A stretch of 64,000 bases of DNA from Maridesulfovibrio sp. (GCF_963667685.1 NZ_OY763931.1:248001-312000); one strand, 5' to 3'. Positions 1-9,295 are shown, counted from the stretch's first letter. Notes: generated by a model from the sequence alone, not told the origin. Numbers and translations are program-made.

Positions 1-338
1 ATTTTGCTGAACAGCATTTCCTGCATATCTTCATCCATCTCCACCAGTTCCGGTACACCGGAAGCAGCTGGAAGGATGTCGAATTTTTTGCCTTCCTCAA
101 TGGGGATGACTATATCGGCCGGCTTAGCTCCGCTGGTAAGCAGGTCCTGCATATTGGTTTCCGGGGAAATCCCCAGCAGAACGTCGAGGTTGGCCAACCC
201 AAGGTCGCAGTCCATGAGCAACAGGCTGTTCCCCCCTGCATTCAGGGCATAGGAAAGATTTAGGGAAAGGTTGGTTTTACCGACTCCGCCCTTACCGCTC
301 ATGATAGCAAGACTTAATGTTTTATTGGCGTTGATCAT
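1..338 (-). CDS. FlhG/MinD-like P-loop ATPase, 3' part outside the window
   Basis: Only the first 112 codons lie in the window; the gene runs off the left edge. The deviant Walker A motif SGKGGVGKT sits at residues 14-22 and the MDCDLGLANLD motif at about 42-52. That combination marks the MinD/ParA superfamily and resembles FlhG/FleN, which controls flagellar number and position, better than chromosomal ParA. The protein would dimerise on ATP and act at the inner membrane face. It is the last visible gene of a leftward run after the GGDEF gene, 15 bp apart, so c-di-GMP and motility functions are adjacent. FlhG is preferred over generic MinD, but without the C-terminus the subfamily cannot be fixed. 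Confidence 0.8.
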   Translation of the reverse strand, partial: MINANKTLSLAIMSGKGGVGKTNLSLNLSYALNAGGNSLLLMDCDLGLANLDVLLGISPETNMQDLLTSGAKPADIVIPIEEGKKFDILPAASGVPELVEMDEDMQEMLFSK

Positions 339-353
339 GATTTATCTGTTCCT

Positions 354-1205
354 TTAGTTTCCCGTAAATAAAAATTTCTTTTCATTGGCATGAACAAGGC
401 TTTCCCTGGTCACTGACTCAAAATCCAAGATATCCGATGTCTTGACTTGATCCTTGCCGGCCTTTTTGGCTTCATAGAGCGATTTGTCTGCTTTGCAGAT
501 CAGCTCATGCATCTCAATATCCACCATACCCTTGTAGCAGGATATTCCCGCCGAACAGGTGATGAAAAATTTTTCATCAGATCCTGGTATGTTGAATTTG
601 AGATCGCGGACTTTACTTAGCAAGCGCTCCAGTAACTGCTGTGACTTGACCAGGCCCACTCCTGAAAGAATTATTGCGAATTCTTCTCCGCCTATACGGG
701 CTGCGAGGTCATATCGCCTTGAATTGCGGGCCAGCAGGTCCGCAAAGTCGATGAGAACTTCGTCTCCTTTGAGATGTCCCCAAGTGTCATTGATCTTTTT
801 AAAGTTATCAAGATCCAGAATTGCAAGGCTGACCGGTGTTTTGTTCCTTCGCGATCTCTCAATCTCCTGATCAAGGGTCCGCTCAAAAACTCTGCGGTTT
901 GAAAGTCCGGTAAGGGGGTCGTGCTCTGTTTTGTAGGAAAGTTTTTGCAATACCGATTGAACATGATTCAGATGTGGGGCCATGTTCCGGTCCAGCGGCA
1001 TAGTAAGCCAGTCATTCAGGCCGTGTCTTTCCGCAAGAATTTCCCATGCCTCAAGAGTCATGCCCGGGCATAGTTTCAGCACGGCTAAACCTTCAGGGCA
1101 TTCATGGGAATGGCAGACCTTTTGCTCATTACAGAACTTGTCCCGCACAGAAAGAAGCTCTTCCATGAGATTTGCTTCATTCTCAGCAATGTACTCAGCG
1201 CTCAT
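354..1205 (-). CDS. GGDEF-domain diguanylate cyclase (soluble)
   Basis: Predicted to make c-di-GMP from two GTP. The C-terminal GGDEF domain covers about residues 92-265. The active-site motif is GGEEF (172-176), and an RxxD inhibitory site (RRYD, 163-166) lies five residues upstream, so product inhibition is expected. No membrane segment is seen. The N-terminal 80 residues contain four cysteines (about 25, 31, 36, 46) and match no sensor domain I recognise. The ATG at 1205 is preferred because GGCGGAG precedes it; it overlaps the prfB stop by 11 bp, implying translational coupling. An in-frame ATG at 1226 lacks this context. Confidence 0.88.
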   Translation of the reverse strand: MSAEYIAENEANLMEELLSVRDKFCNEQKVCHSHECPEGLAVLKLCPGMTLEAWEILAERHGLNDWLTMPLDRNMAPHLNHVQSVLQKLSYKTEHDPLTGLSNRRVFERTLDQEIERSRRNKTPVSLAILDLDNFKKINDTWGHLKGDEVLIDFADLLARNSRRYDLAARIGGEEFAIILSGVGLVKSQQLLERLLSKVRDLKFNIPGSDEKFFITCSAGISCYKGMVDIEMHELICKADKSLYEAKKAGKDQVKTSDILDFESVTRESLVHANEKKFLFTGN

Positions 1206-2314
1206 TTTCTCCGCCGTATGCGTCAAGCATGAATTTTCTGATCAGTCCGTCAAGTTCTCCGTCCAGAACCGCCTCGACATTTCCGTCTTCGGCTCCGCAG
1301 CGGTGGTCCTTGACCAGTCTGTATGGTTGCAGAGTATATGTTCTGATCTGACTGCCGAAACCAATGGAATCCTTGGTGGCGTAGTCAGCTTTTTTGCTTT
1401 CTTCCTGCCTCTTGAGTTCCTGTTCATACAGGCGGGACTTGAGGACTTTCATGGCGGTTTCTTTGTTCTTCAGCTGGGATTTTTCATTCTGGCACTGAAC
1501 AACAATGTTTGTGGGCAGGTGTGTGATACGCACAGCAGAGTTCGTCTTGTTGACGTGCTGCCCGCCGGGACCGCTGGCCCGGAATACGTCCACCCGGATA
1601 TCATCTTCTTTTACTTCGATTTCAATATCCTGAGAAATCTCGGGATAGACGTCCACCGAAGCAAAGGAAGTATGTCTCCTGCCAGAGGCATCAAAAGGAG
1701 AAATGCGGATTAAACGGTGGATTCCGGCTTCCCCTTTTAAAAATCCGTACGCGTAAAGGCCTTCTATCCGCAGCGTAACACTTTTGATACCTGCTTCGTC
1801 GTCCGGCTGATAGTCAAGGTAGCTGGCTTTCCAGTTGCGTTTGTCGGCCCAGCGCAGGTACATGCGGAGCAACATCTCCGCCCAGTCCTGAGACTCGATT
1901 CCACCGGCTCCCGGGTGGATTTCCAGAATGGCTGTGCTTTTGTCTTCGGGGCCGGAGAGAAGAGCCGCAAGCTCTGTCTGTTCAACCATGCGGGCAAGTT
2001 TCTCAACGTTTTCTGAAAGAGCTTCCAATGCTTCCTGATCCTGTTCTTCGGAAGCCATCATAAGCCATTCTTCCACATCTTCTTTGCTGGAAGAAAGAGC
2101 GTCAAACGAAGCTACTTTTTCTTCAAGCATTGATTTTTCACGCAGAACCGGGGTCAGAGTGTCCGGTTTGTCCCATGCACCTGGTTTGCTCAGATCATGT
2201 TCTATTTCTTCAAGCCTTTCCTTGCTCTGTGCGTGGTCAAAGACGCCCCCAGAGGGATTCATATTTTTCAATACTGTCTAAGGCCTTGGATTTGAGGTCT
2301 GAAAATTGAAGCAT
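1195..2314 (-). CDS. prfB: peptide chain release factor 2, with programmed +1 frameshift
   Basis: RF2 ends translation at UGA and UAA. The gene starts at ATG 2314. Codons 1-25 read into an in-frame TGA (2239-2237), and the remaining 347 codons follow in the +1 frame, giving about 372 aa (E. coli RF2 is 365). The SPF tripeptide (RISPFDASG) that recognises the stop codon and the GGQ motif (GPGGQHVNK) that triggers hydrolysis are both present. The frameshift window GGGGG-CGT-CTT-TGA-C matches the classical one. A continuous reading frame starting at 2271 exists, but it skips the true N-terminus. The gene lies 17 bp after lnt and overlaps the GGDEF gene, so it is probably in the corC-lnt-prfB operon. 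Confidence 0.97.
2237..2250 (-). promoter_or_regulatory. prfB autoregulatory frameshift site
   Basis: On the - strand the order is GGGGG (internal Shine-Dalgarno-like), CGT, the slippery CTT, the in-frame TGA stop at codon 26, then C. Spacing and stop position equal those of E. coli prfB. Low RF2 makes the ribosome pause at TGA and slip +1 to continue in the GAC frame. This is established behaviour of the family; here it is inferred from the sequence match. Confidence 0.95.
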
Positions 2315-2331
2315 GTTTTGGTGTTATTCCT

Positions 2332-3858
2332 TTATATTTTAATTGCCGTCTGGGTTCTGCGGCGGTTTATTATTATCCAGATGGAGAAAAGCATGGTCAG
2401 TACCAGCGGTGAGCGGGTAACTGCTTTGTAGTTTGCGTGATAAAAGGTGCTGCCGCTTATGACTTCTGCATCAGCAGCGAAAGCAGCATCTACAAACAGC
2501 TCCGTTGCATGACTGATACGTCCCAGTGGATCAATGCAGGCCGATACGCCTGTGTTTGTCCCCCTTATCATGTAACGCCCCTGTTCAACAGCCCTCATGG
2601 TTACTAGATTGAGGTGTTGCAATGGGGCCGAGGTCTTACCGTACCATGCATCATTACTGATGTTTATTAATATATTGGCACCTTTTTCAACCCGTTCCTG
2701 TGCCAGTTCCGGGAAAATTCCTTCATAACAAATGAGCATACCCATAGCAAGGTCGCCGCTTTGCAGTGGGCTGGCGTCTGATCCGGGCAGAAAGTCACCT
2801 GCACCCTGCACCAGTTTCCCCAGTGGAAGAAACTCCTTGAACGGAATGTATTCCCCGAATGGAACCAGATGAGATTTATCGTACCAGCTCATACTCTTTT
2901 TGTCCGGTGAAATAAGGTATGCCCGGTTGTAAAGTGAGAAATCCATTTTGCTGTGCAGAATATATCCTGGTGCACCGGTGAGGACTGGAGTTTTATTCTC
3001 TGTGGCGAAATTCATAATCTCAGCGCGCATTATTCCACCGTCCTGCAGGTAGAACGGCATTGCCGTTTCAGGCCAGATAACTATATCAGATTTGTTTATG
3101 ACCTGTCTGCTGAGGTTTAGATACTTTTCAAAAGTTGTCTTCTTGTATTTTGCATCCCATTTTCTAGCCTGATTAATATTGCCCTGGACTACGCCTATGG
3201 ACGTCTTTCCTATAGAGTGCAGCTCACTGAATTTTTGCGGTGCTGTGCGCATTCCACCAAGGATAATAATAACAGCCACAATGGACAAAGCCCATATCTT
3301 GGCTGCATGCGATGTTCTCCAGACCAGTATTGCCGTAGCGATAGAGACCAGTACTCCGGACAGTCCGTAAGCTCCGATGAAGGCGGCTCCCTGAATCCAT
3401 TCCGGCCTGAAAGCCATGGCCGAGGATAAGGTCATCCATGGATATCCGCTCAGTAACACACCTTGTGCCATTTCCATTGAAGTCCAGAGCAGCCCGCTGA
3501 ATACGCAGAGGGCAAATGGCGGAAGGCTTCGTGCAGCATGGCTGAGTATGTAGGTGTAACCGCCGTAGTATGCTCCGACCACCATGCCTACAAGTATGGG
3601 GCAGGGGATGGCCAGCGACCATGGCAGTCCGCCGTATACTCCGACGGGATATGCGATCCAGTACATACAGGCAATCGCGGCCAGCGACCCTGCTATCCAG
3701 CCCCTTTTCATGGCCTTACGCGGTGATTCACTCGTTGTGGCAATCATTCCGAGAGCAAGCGGGAAAGCCAGAATGGCGGCAGGTAAATGAAGCAGGGGAT
3801 TGGCATAACCAATCCCCGCTGATAACATAGCAATAATAATCGGAAAAGCTGGGTGCAT
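2332..3858 (-). CDS. lnt: apolipoprotein N-acyltransferase
   Basis: Transfers an acyl chain to the N-terminal cysteine of apolipoproteins, the last step of lipoprotein maturation, on the periplasmic side of the inner membrane. The 508-aa length is usual. The N-terminal 190 residues hold about six hydrophobic segments. The C-terminal carbon-nitrogen hydrolase domain shows the three catalytic regions: VIWPETAMPF (Glu), DKSHLVPFGEYIPF (Lys) and LICYEGIFPE (Cys). A last hydrophobic stretch ends the protein. ATG at 3858 lies one base after the corC stop; corC-lnt (ybeX-lnt) adjacency is widely conserved. Confidence 0.96.
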   Translation of the reverse strand: MHPAFPIIIAMLSAGIGYANPLLHLPAAILAFPLALGMIATTSESPRKAMKRGWIAGSLAAIACMYWIAYPVGVYGGLPWSLAIPCPILVGMVVGAYYGGYTYILSHAARSLPPFALCVFSGLLWTSMEMAQGVLLSGYPWMTLSSAMAFRPEWIQGAAFIGAYGLSGVLVSIATAILVWRTSHAAKIWALSIVAVIIILGGMRTAPQKFSELHSIGKTSIGVVQGNINQARKWDAKYKKTTFEKYLNLSRQVINKSDIVIWPETAMPFYLQDGGIMRAEIMNFATENKTPVLTGAPGYILHSKMDFSLYNRAYLISPDKKSMSWYDKSHLVPFGEYIPFKEFLPLGKLVQGAGDFLPGSDASPLQSGDLAMGMLICYEGIFPELAQERVEKGANILINISNDAWYGKTSAPLQHLNLVTMRAVEQGRYMIRGTNTGVSACIDPLGRISHATELFVDAAFAADAEVISGSTFYHANYKAVTRSPLVLTMLFSIWIIINRRRTQTAIKI

Positions 3859-3859
3859 T

Positions 3860-4684
3860 CTAATCCCCGGTGGGCGGGTCTACGAGTATGGAGATGATCT
3901 GTTTGGCGTCACCTTCGTGTACTGTGAATTTGAATCCTGAAATATTGATGAATTCTCCGACTTCCGGAATGCCTCCTGTCAGTTCTGAAATATATCCACC
4001 TATGGATTCCACGTGTTCGGAATCGAGAGTGAGGTTGAATTTTTCAGAAACTTCTGTCAGCGGTACTCTGCCGGAAATAAGGAATTTACCGCTTTCCAGT
4101 TCTTCGAAATCAGAAGGACGGTCAGCATCATGTTCATCGGAGATATCTCCGACTATTTCCTCAAGTACGTCTTCCATAGTCAGCAGGCCGGATGTTCCGC
4201 CGTATTCATCCTGCAGGATAGCGAGGTGGACGCGGCCTGATTGAAATTCTTTGAGCAGGGCTCTTACTTTGGTGTTCTCGGATACAAAGAAAGGCTTGCG
4301 TATGATTTCTTCAAGTTTAATATCTTTTTTGCCTCTTAAAAGAGGATCAATAATATCTTTGGCATGCAGAATGCCTATAATCTTATCTTTGCTGTCCTTA
4401 TATACAGGGAGGCGTGAATGCCCGTGTTCAATAATATGTTCGGCAACTTCAGCGAGGCTGCTGTTGATTTCTATGCCTATCATATCTGTGCGTGGAGTCA
4501 TTATTTCGCAGGCTTCGGTATCCTTGAGTTCAAGAACATTGAGCAGCATGGAAACAACTTCTTCCTTGATTTCGCCATCTTCACTGGCATCGAGAATATG
4601 CTCTTCAAGAGGGGCGTCTGCTTTTTTGAAAATGTTGACCATTTTTGCCCACAATCGGCCTTCTGAACCGTCGTCCAATTCCAT
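3860..4684 (-). CDS. corC: CorC/HlyC-type CBS-pair protein
   Basis: A 274-aa cytoplasmic protein with two CBS domains (about residues 60-180), beginning at MTPRTDMIGIE, followed by a CorC_HlyC/transporter-associated domain (about 195-270). It lacks the membrane DUF21 domain of larger relatives, so it is the short CorC/YbeX form. The family is linked to Mg/Co efflux and to ribosome or membrane homeostasis; the exact role is uncertain. AAGGAG stands just upstream of the ATG at 4684. It is the first gene of corC-lnt-prfB, with a candidate promoter at 4743-4772. Confidence 0.9.
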   Translation of the reverse strand: MELDDGSEGRLWAKMVNIFKKADAPLEEHILDASEDGEIKEEVVSMLLNVLELKDTEACEIMTPRTDMIGIEINSSLAEVAEHIIEHGHSRLPVYKDSKDKIIGILHAKDIIDPLLRGKKDIKLEEIIRKPFFVSENTKVRALLKEFQSGRVHLAILQDEYGGTSGLLTMEDVLEEIVGDISDEHDADRPSDFEELESGKFLISGRVPLTEVSEKFNLTLDSEHVESIGGYISELTGGIPEVGEFINISGFKFTVHEGDAKQIISILVDPPTGD

Positions 4685-4742
4685 TCTCCTTTTTGTGGTT
4701 AGTACTATTACTTTTTAAGCGTAGAAGTATGATTTAGGTATA

Positions 4743-4776
4743 TATCTAATGACTATGTGTTGTTGGTGTCAACAAC
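4743..4776 (-). promoter_or_regulatory. candidate sigma-70 promoter with overlapping inverted repeat, upstream of corC
   Basis: On the - strand, TTGACA (4772-4767) is followed 18 bp later by TAGATA (4748-4743), a moderate -10. The -35 is embedded in the inverted repeat GTTGTTG-gtgt-CAACAAC (4759-4776). This could be an operator, or a weak hairpin ending the upstream PilZ transcript. No regulator can be assigned. Confidence 0.45.
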
Positions 4777-4781
4777 CTTAA

Positions 4782-5816
4782 TTATTCGTTACCTTCTCTG
4801 TATAATTCCAAGTAGAGGTTGTAAGTCCAGTCATCCATCGCAGGGCAACCGTTCTGGTCAACTTTTTCCCATTTAGGTTTTTTGGTGTCTTCATCAAAAC
4901 CCATGAATTGTGATTCGAAAGATAATCCTAATTGGGCACGCCCTTGCGTAGGGTCAATGAAAACGCGCCTAACTTTGGTAACGAATAGATAGCGGATAAT
5001 ACCTTTGTTTCCGAAATCAACAAGGCTTAGCAATACCAGAAAGTTCTGCCCTTTTTTCATTTTGAAGTGAGCTGCACGTTTTGAATTCATTTTGGTGAGT
5101 TCAATGGAAAGTCCACCGCCGGATATGTCGGAGAGAAATACCGAGGAATCTTTACCGCCCATGTATCCGGGAGTGTATTCACCGTTGCTGGATATGAACT
5201 TCAGTCCGGCGGCTTTGCCCTGTTTGGTCTCGGGGATGATATTTACATAGTCGTAATGACGGGAAGGAGGAGATACCCGTAAAAATTCGCGTTTCTGGGT
5301 TTGCTCTATGTGGTCAGGCAGGTCTATAAACAGGTTTATGTATTGAGAACCCTTAGCCTTTACTTCGGAAATGACAGAATTGAAATTGTAAAAAATTACC
5401 ACTCCCGACTGTTTTGCCGGTATGTGAAAAAAACAGGTGACTTCACGCCCGATCCATGAGTCACCGATGTTTCCGTTTAAGGGGATCTCAAGTATCAGAT
5501 GTTCAGTTATGTCATCAATTGAGCACGCTATCGTGCGGCGCTTTTCTGATTTTGAATGAAAGCTGAGATCTATTTTGGAACGGTAAACCAGAGCTGTTTC
5601 AAATATTTGATCCAGCACTTTTTTATCGGTGATCCAGCTGGTCGGGACAGCTTTTAGTCTCTTCTTTAATTGCTTATTGTTGTACCAGAGCACTGCCGCA
5701 ATAATTGCAGCAATGCAAAACCCGACAAAAATAAGCATATTTACTGTTTCCTGAGGGAGACCCGTGTCCCCAAAACCGCGCAGGGTCTTGTATAAAAACT
5801 CCTGATCTGCCGCCAT
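4782..5816 (-). CDS. membrane-anchored PilZ-domain protein, probable c-di-GMP receptor
   Basis: 344 aa. A single hydrophobic segment lies at about residues 26-45 (NMLIFVGFCIAAIIAAVLWY), followed by a basic stretch. A YcgR-like N-terminal domain (about 60-180) leads into a PilZ domain. The c-di-GMP ligands are visible: RxxxR in QKREFLRVSP and the DxSxGG motif in SDISGGGLSIEL. It should be inner-membrane anchored with the PilZ domain in the cytoplasm. It sits between mnmG and corC, in the same neighbourhood as the GGDEF and FlhG-like genes, so a motility or surface-adhesion output is plausible but unproven. CGAGG lies about 8 nt before the ATG. Confidence 0.85.
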   Translation of the reverse strand: MAADQEFLYKTLRGFGDTGLPQETVNMLIFVGFCIAAIIAAVLWYNNKQLKKRLKAVPTSWITDKKVLDQIFETALVYRSKIDLSFHSKSEKRRTIACSIDDITEHLILEIPLNGNIGDSWIGREVTCFFHIPAKQSGVVIFYNFNSVISEVKAKGSQYINLFIDLPDHIEQTQKREFLRVSPPSRHYDYVNIIPETKQGKAAGLKFISSNGEYTPGYMGGKDSSVFLSDISGGGLSIELTKMNSKRAAHFKMKKGQNFLVLLSLVDFGNKGIIRYLFVTKVRRVFIDPTQGRAQLGLSFESQFMGFDEDTKKPKWEKVDQNGCPAMDDWTYNLYLELYREGNE

Positions 5817-5912
5817 CAGTTAGCCTCGGTTTGATGTTAAAGCTTTTCTTTTACAATACTTATTTTTTATTCTTTTGAAAAGGTGGATGCTTTAACCCTC
5901 AGGCAGAATATG

Positions 5913-7796
5913 TCAGATCGCGCCGATTTTTTTCAGATGGATCTCTATAGAAGAAACTGCTGCCGGAGTAATTCCGGATATGCGGCTGGCCTGACCAAGG
6001 GTCAGAGGCCTAACTTCAGTAAGTTTTTCAACTGCTTCTCTGGTAAGACCTGATACCGCGGAATAATCTACGTCCTCAGGCAGGCTGACGGATTCCATTT
6101 TATGGAACTTTTCAACCAGTTCCTGCTGGCGTACCAGATAACCTTCGTATTTTATCTGGGTTTCGGCTTCCGCAAGTACATCCTGTGCGTAATTTTCAAT
6201 TTCAGGTCTGAAATGCACCATGTCGGCAATAGAAAGTTCCGGCTGACGTAGAATTGTCGCAAGGGTGACTGATTTGTTCGGTGCAGTCCCGCCAATCTTT
6301 GTGATGATCTCACGGGTTGGTTTATCAGGTCTGATCTGGGTGTTGTTAAGTAATTCCAGAGCTTCTTCCAATCCCTTTTTCTTGGCGGAGTAAAGCGCCC
6401 AGTGATCGTCTTTGACCAAGCCGAGTTCCCGGCCGATCTCGGTTAACCGCAGATCGGCATTGCCTTCACGCAGCAGCAGCCTGTATTCAGCGCGGGAGGT
6501 GAACATGCGATACGGTTCCAGTGTTCCCTTGGTTACTAGGTCGTCGACCAGTACGGCTATGTAAGCCTGATCGCGGGAAAGGAGGAAAGGATCACGTCCG
6601 GTCAATTTACAGAATGCATTACATGCAGCCCAAAGTCCCTGTGCCGCTGCTTCTTCATAGCCAGATGTCCCGTTAATCTGTCCGGCAAGATAGAGTCCTG
6701 GAAGAACCTTTGTTTCAAGCGTCGGCAAAAGCTGGGTGGGCGGAACAAAATCGTACTCGATGGCGTAACCGGGGCGGACAATTTGAGCCTGTTCCAGACC
6801 TTCTATGGAATGGATCATGCGTTTTTGAACATCCAGTGGAAGGCTGGTAGGAATACCGCTGGGGTAAACTTCCGGGCTTTCGTAACCTTCGGGTTCTAGG
6901 AAAATCTGGTGGCGTTCTTTTTCCGGAAAACGTGCGACCTTGTCTTCTATGGAAGGGCAGTAGCGCGCTCCGGTTCCCTTGATCACGCCTGTGAACATGG
7001 GTGAGCGTTCAAATCCGCTGCGAATGGCCTCGTGAGCCTTTTCGTTTGTGTAGGTGATATGACAGCTTACCTGCGGCAGCTTGATTTCATTGGTTCTGAA
7101 ACTGAAAGGCTGCGGTGGATCATCGCCACGCTGTTCTTCGAGCTTGTCGTAGTCAATGGAATCTTTAAGCAGACGGGGAGTGGTTCCTGTCTTCAAGCGG
7201 CCCAGAGTAAGTCCGGCCTCTTCAAGGCTCTTGGACATCCCTACAGAAGCGGGATCACCCATGCGTCCGCCGCTGAAATTTTCCAGACCGATGTGCATCA
7301 GCCCCTGCAGAAAAGTCCCGGTGGTAAGCATAACCGAGCGGGAATGGTATTCTTCTCCGATCTGGGTCACAACTCCAGCGGCTTTACCATCCTCAATGAT
7401 CAGAGATTCAGCCATAGCCTGCCGGACCCAGAGATTATCCTGCGAAAAGATATCCTTCTGTACCACACGCATGTATTCATTACGGTCCATCTGAGCACGG
7501 CTGGCGCGCACAGCGGGTCCTTTGCGAGTGTTCAGGATGCGGAACTGGATTCCGGCCTTGTCGGACCAGATACCCATGCAGCCGCCAAGCGCATCAATTT
7601 CTTTAACCATGTGCCCTTTGGCAAGTCCGCCAATGGCCGGGTTGCAGGATAAGTGCCCGATGCGGTCCACGTTGATGGTTAAAAGCAGGGTCTTCAAGCC
7701 CATATTGGCCGCAGCCATGGCGGCTTCGCAACCGGCATGGCCTGCACCGCAAACTATAAGGTCGAATATACTTGGGGGCGGTTCTTTTCTGATCAT
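5913..7796 (-). CDS. mnmG: tRNA uridine-5-carboxymethylaminomethyl modification enzyme MnmG (GidA)
   Basis: FAD-dependent enzyme that, with MnmE, modifies the wobble uridine of certain tRNAs. The 627-aa length is normal. The dinucleotide-binding motif is near the N-terminus (VCGAGHAGCEAA, about residues 15-26). The family signatures CNPAIGGLAKGH and SGYEEAAAQGLWAACNA follow, with the helical C-terminal MnmE/tRNA-binding region (GLTREAVEKL...) at the end. It starts 17 bp after the M20 peptidase stop with no clear Shine-Dalgarno, suggesting coupling. mnmE is not in the window. Confidence 0.97.
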   Translation of the reverse strand: MIRKEPPPSIFDLIVCGAGHAGCEAAMAAANMGLKTLLLTINVDRIGHLSCNPAIGGLAKGHMVKEIDALGGCMGIWSDKAGIQFRILNTRKGPAVRASRAQMDRNEYMRVVQKDIFSQDNLWVRQAMAESLIIEDGKAAGVVTQIGEEYHSRSVMLTTGTFLQGLMHIGLENFSGGRMGDPASVGMSKSLEEAGLTLGRLKTGTTPRLLKDSIDYDKLEEQRGDDPPQPFSFRTNEIKLPQVSCHITYTNEKAHEAIRSGFERSPMFTGVIKGTGARYCPSIEDKVARFPEKERHQIFLEPEGYESPEVYPSGIPTSLPLDVQKRMIHSIEGLEQAQIVRPGYAIEYDFVPPTQLLPTLETKVLPGLYLAGQINGTSGYEEAAAQGLWAACNAFCKLTGRDPFLLSRDQAYIAVLVDDLVTKGTLEPYRMFTSRAEYRLLLREGNADLRLTEIGRELGLVKDDHWALYSAKKKGLEEALELLNNTQIRPDKPTREIITKIGGTAPNKSVTLATILRQPELSIADMVHFRPEIENYAQDVLAEAETQIKYEGYLVRQQELVEKFHKMESVSLPEDVDYSAVSGLTREAVEKLTEVRPLTLGQASRISGITPAAVSSIEIHLKKIGAI

Positions 7797-7813
7797 GATA
7801 TTAAGTAAATTTG

Positions 7814-9034
7814 CTAGAACGGCAGCAGTGCCATTACTTTTGCGTCGTTGAGGGTGTTGCTGATGGAACCTTTTTCATTGGGCTGGTGTGCCTGATGCAG
7901 CAGTGTGGACCAGACCACAGTGTGGTATCCCCGTTCACGCAGATGCGCTGCAACTGTTCCGCCGCCGATTCCACCGGGCTTGGCGTCTACTCCGTAAACT
8001 TCCTTGACCGCGAAAATTACTTTTTCGACAATTTCGGAATTCACCGGGGTGGGGGGGGAAGCCTGATTTTTGCTTTCAATATCCACAGTGATTTTTACGC
8101 CGTACTCTTCAGCAACGTAAAGGCCCATACCTTTGACCTGATCAATTACTTCTTCAAGGTCGTAGCTGGGCAGCACACGGCAGTCGATGTAGAATATGTC
8201 TTTGCCCGGAAGGGTGTTGATATTTTCCACATTGGCTTCTTTTTTGGTCGGCTCAAAAGTGGAGTAGGGCGGGGAGAAAAGTTCGTCCTCTTCATCAAAA
8301 TGGTACTTGAGTTCTGGAACTTCCATAATCATGGCAGCAGCTGCAATCAGGGAGTTGACACCCTGCTCCGGTGTGGATGCGTGGCACTGCTTGCCTTCGA
8401 CTGTGACCTTGAACCATACGGATGATTTTTCCGCAATTTCAACCATAGAAGAGTCAGGTTCGCCGGAATCGGGAACGAGGAACAGGTCGTTCTTTCTAAA
8501 CAGATCTCCGTGTTCCTTGACCAGATATTCCAAACCGTAGTGTGATCCGGTCTCCTCATCGGAAACAAAGATTAGGCCGATGTTTATGCCCGGAGTCATG
8601 CCGGATTCCATGAGTGCTTTAGCTGCGATAACTGAGCTTACCAGCCCTTGATGGTTGTCTTCCACACCGCGTCCGTAAAGCGAGTCTCCGTCTTGTTCCA
8701 TTTTGAAAGGATCAGTTTTCCAGAGACTTAAATCTCCAACAGGAACTACATCCATGTGGGAGATGATCCAGAGTGTTCTGGAACTGTCCTGCCCGGGAAT
8801 TACAGTGACCAGATTCGGTCTGTAGCCGCACTCCACCCGATCATCCGGCGCGTTGTATGATTTAACTTCACCGAAACCGTTCTCTTTGAGGTAATCGGTC
8901 AGGAAATCAGCTTTGGCCTTTTCCCCGGACCCGTTGTTTGCGGGGCCGATAGCGGGAATGGAAACCAGCTTGGCGTGGAGGTCGAGAGCTGCGTCTTTCA
9001 GATCATCAATTTTTGAAAGAAGCTGAGTGGGCAT
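7814..9034 (-). CDS. M20-family metallopeptidase (ArgE/DapE/ACY1-like)
   Basis: A 406-aa cytoplasmic dinuclear zinc hydrolase. Metal-binding regions are visible: ISHMDVVPVGD (His, then Asp), YGRGVEDNHQG (bridging Asp), SDEETGSHYGLE (catalytic and metal Glu pair) and a late His in LLHQAHQPNEKG. A dimerisation domain with the KQCHAS element lies in the middle. The domain order fits diaminopelicilate/peptidase M20A enzymes, but the substrate (dipeptide, N-acyl amino acid or succinyl-DAP) cannot be told. CGGAG precedes the ATG. It heads the leftward mnmG run. Confidence 0.88.
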   Translation of the reverse strand: MPTQLLSKIDDLKDAALDLHAKLVSIPAIGPANNGSGEKAKADFLTDYLKENGFGEVKSYNAPDDRVECGYRPNLVTVIPGQDSSRTLWIISHMDVVPVGDLSLWKTDPFKMEQDGDSLYGRGVEDNHQGLVSSVIAAKALMESGMTPGINIGLIFVSDEETGSHYGLEYLVKEHGDLFRKNDLFLVPDSGEPDSSMVEIAEKSSVWFKVTVEGKQCHASTPEQGVNSLIAAAAMIMEVPELKYHFDEEDELFSPPYSTFEPTKKEANVENINTLPGKDIFYIDCRVLPSYDLEEVIDQVKGMGLYVAEEYGVKITVDIESKNQASPPTPVNSEIVEKVIFAVKEVYGVDAKPGGIGGGTVAAHLRERGYHTVVWSTLLHQAHQPNEKGSISNTLNDAKVMALLPF

Positions 9035-9101
9035 TTGTTTTTCTCCGGTTCTGGACTGATACAGGGTGAATGAAAAATGTGTTCCGGTGTTCTAAAGAGA
9101 A

Positions 9102-9122
9102 GAGCCGGAACAAGTCCGGCTC
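9102..9122 (-). terminator. hairpin downstream of the PxxKW gene
   Basis: GAGCCGGA (9102-9109) pairs with TCCGGCTC (9115-9122). On the - strand it is followed by TTCTCTTT, a weak U-tract. It lies about 170 bp beyond the PxxKW stop, with nothing coding in between, so it probably ends that transcript. Confidence 0.5.
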
Positions 9123-9295
9123 CCATGATACACGAAATGAATCGGTTGAAAAACATTCCTGAGAATGTTCTTCGGGTAATATGCAGTTAACGACTTGCCT
9201 GAAAAGACAGTGTTCGCTTGAAACTGGCATCGCGTTCATAAAATAAAATTATTTTAGGAACTAAATTAAGAGAAAATAATTTAATTGATGCTGTA

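Noticed and set aside
4..252. Open frame on the + strand at the left edge
   Set aside because: It is antisense to the FlhG-like ATPase, which has clear P-loop motifs.
1195..2271. prfB starting at 2271
   Set aside because: The true start is 2314; the 2271 frame begins inside the gene, on the wrong side of the programmed frameshift.
7032..7652. 206-aa + strand frame
   Set aside because: Antisense shadow of mnmG, with no ribosome site.
9006..9239. Small - strand frame between the PxxKW gene and the M20 peptidase
   Set aside because: No ribosome site, overlaps the peptidase start, and contains the hairpin; no family recognised.
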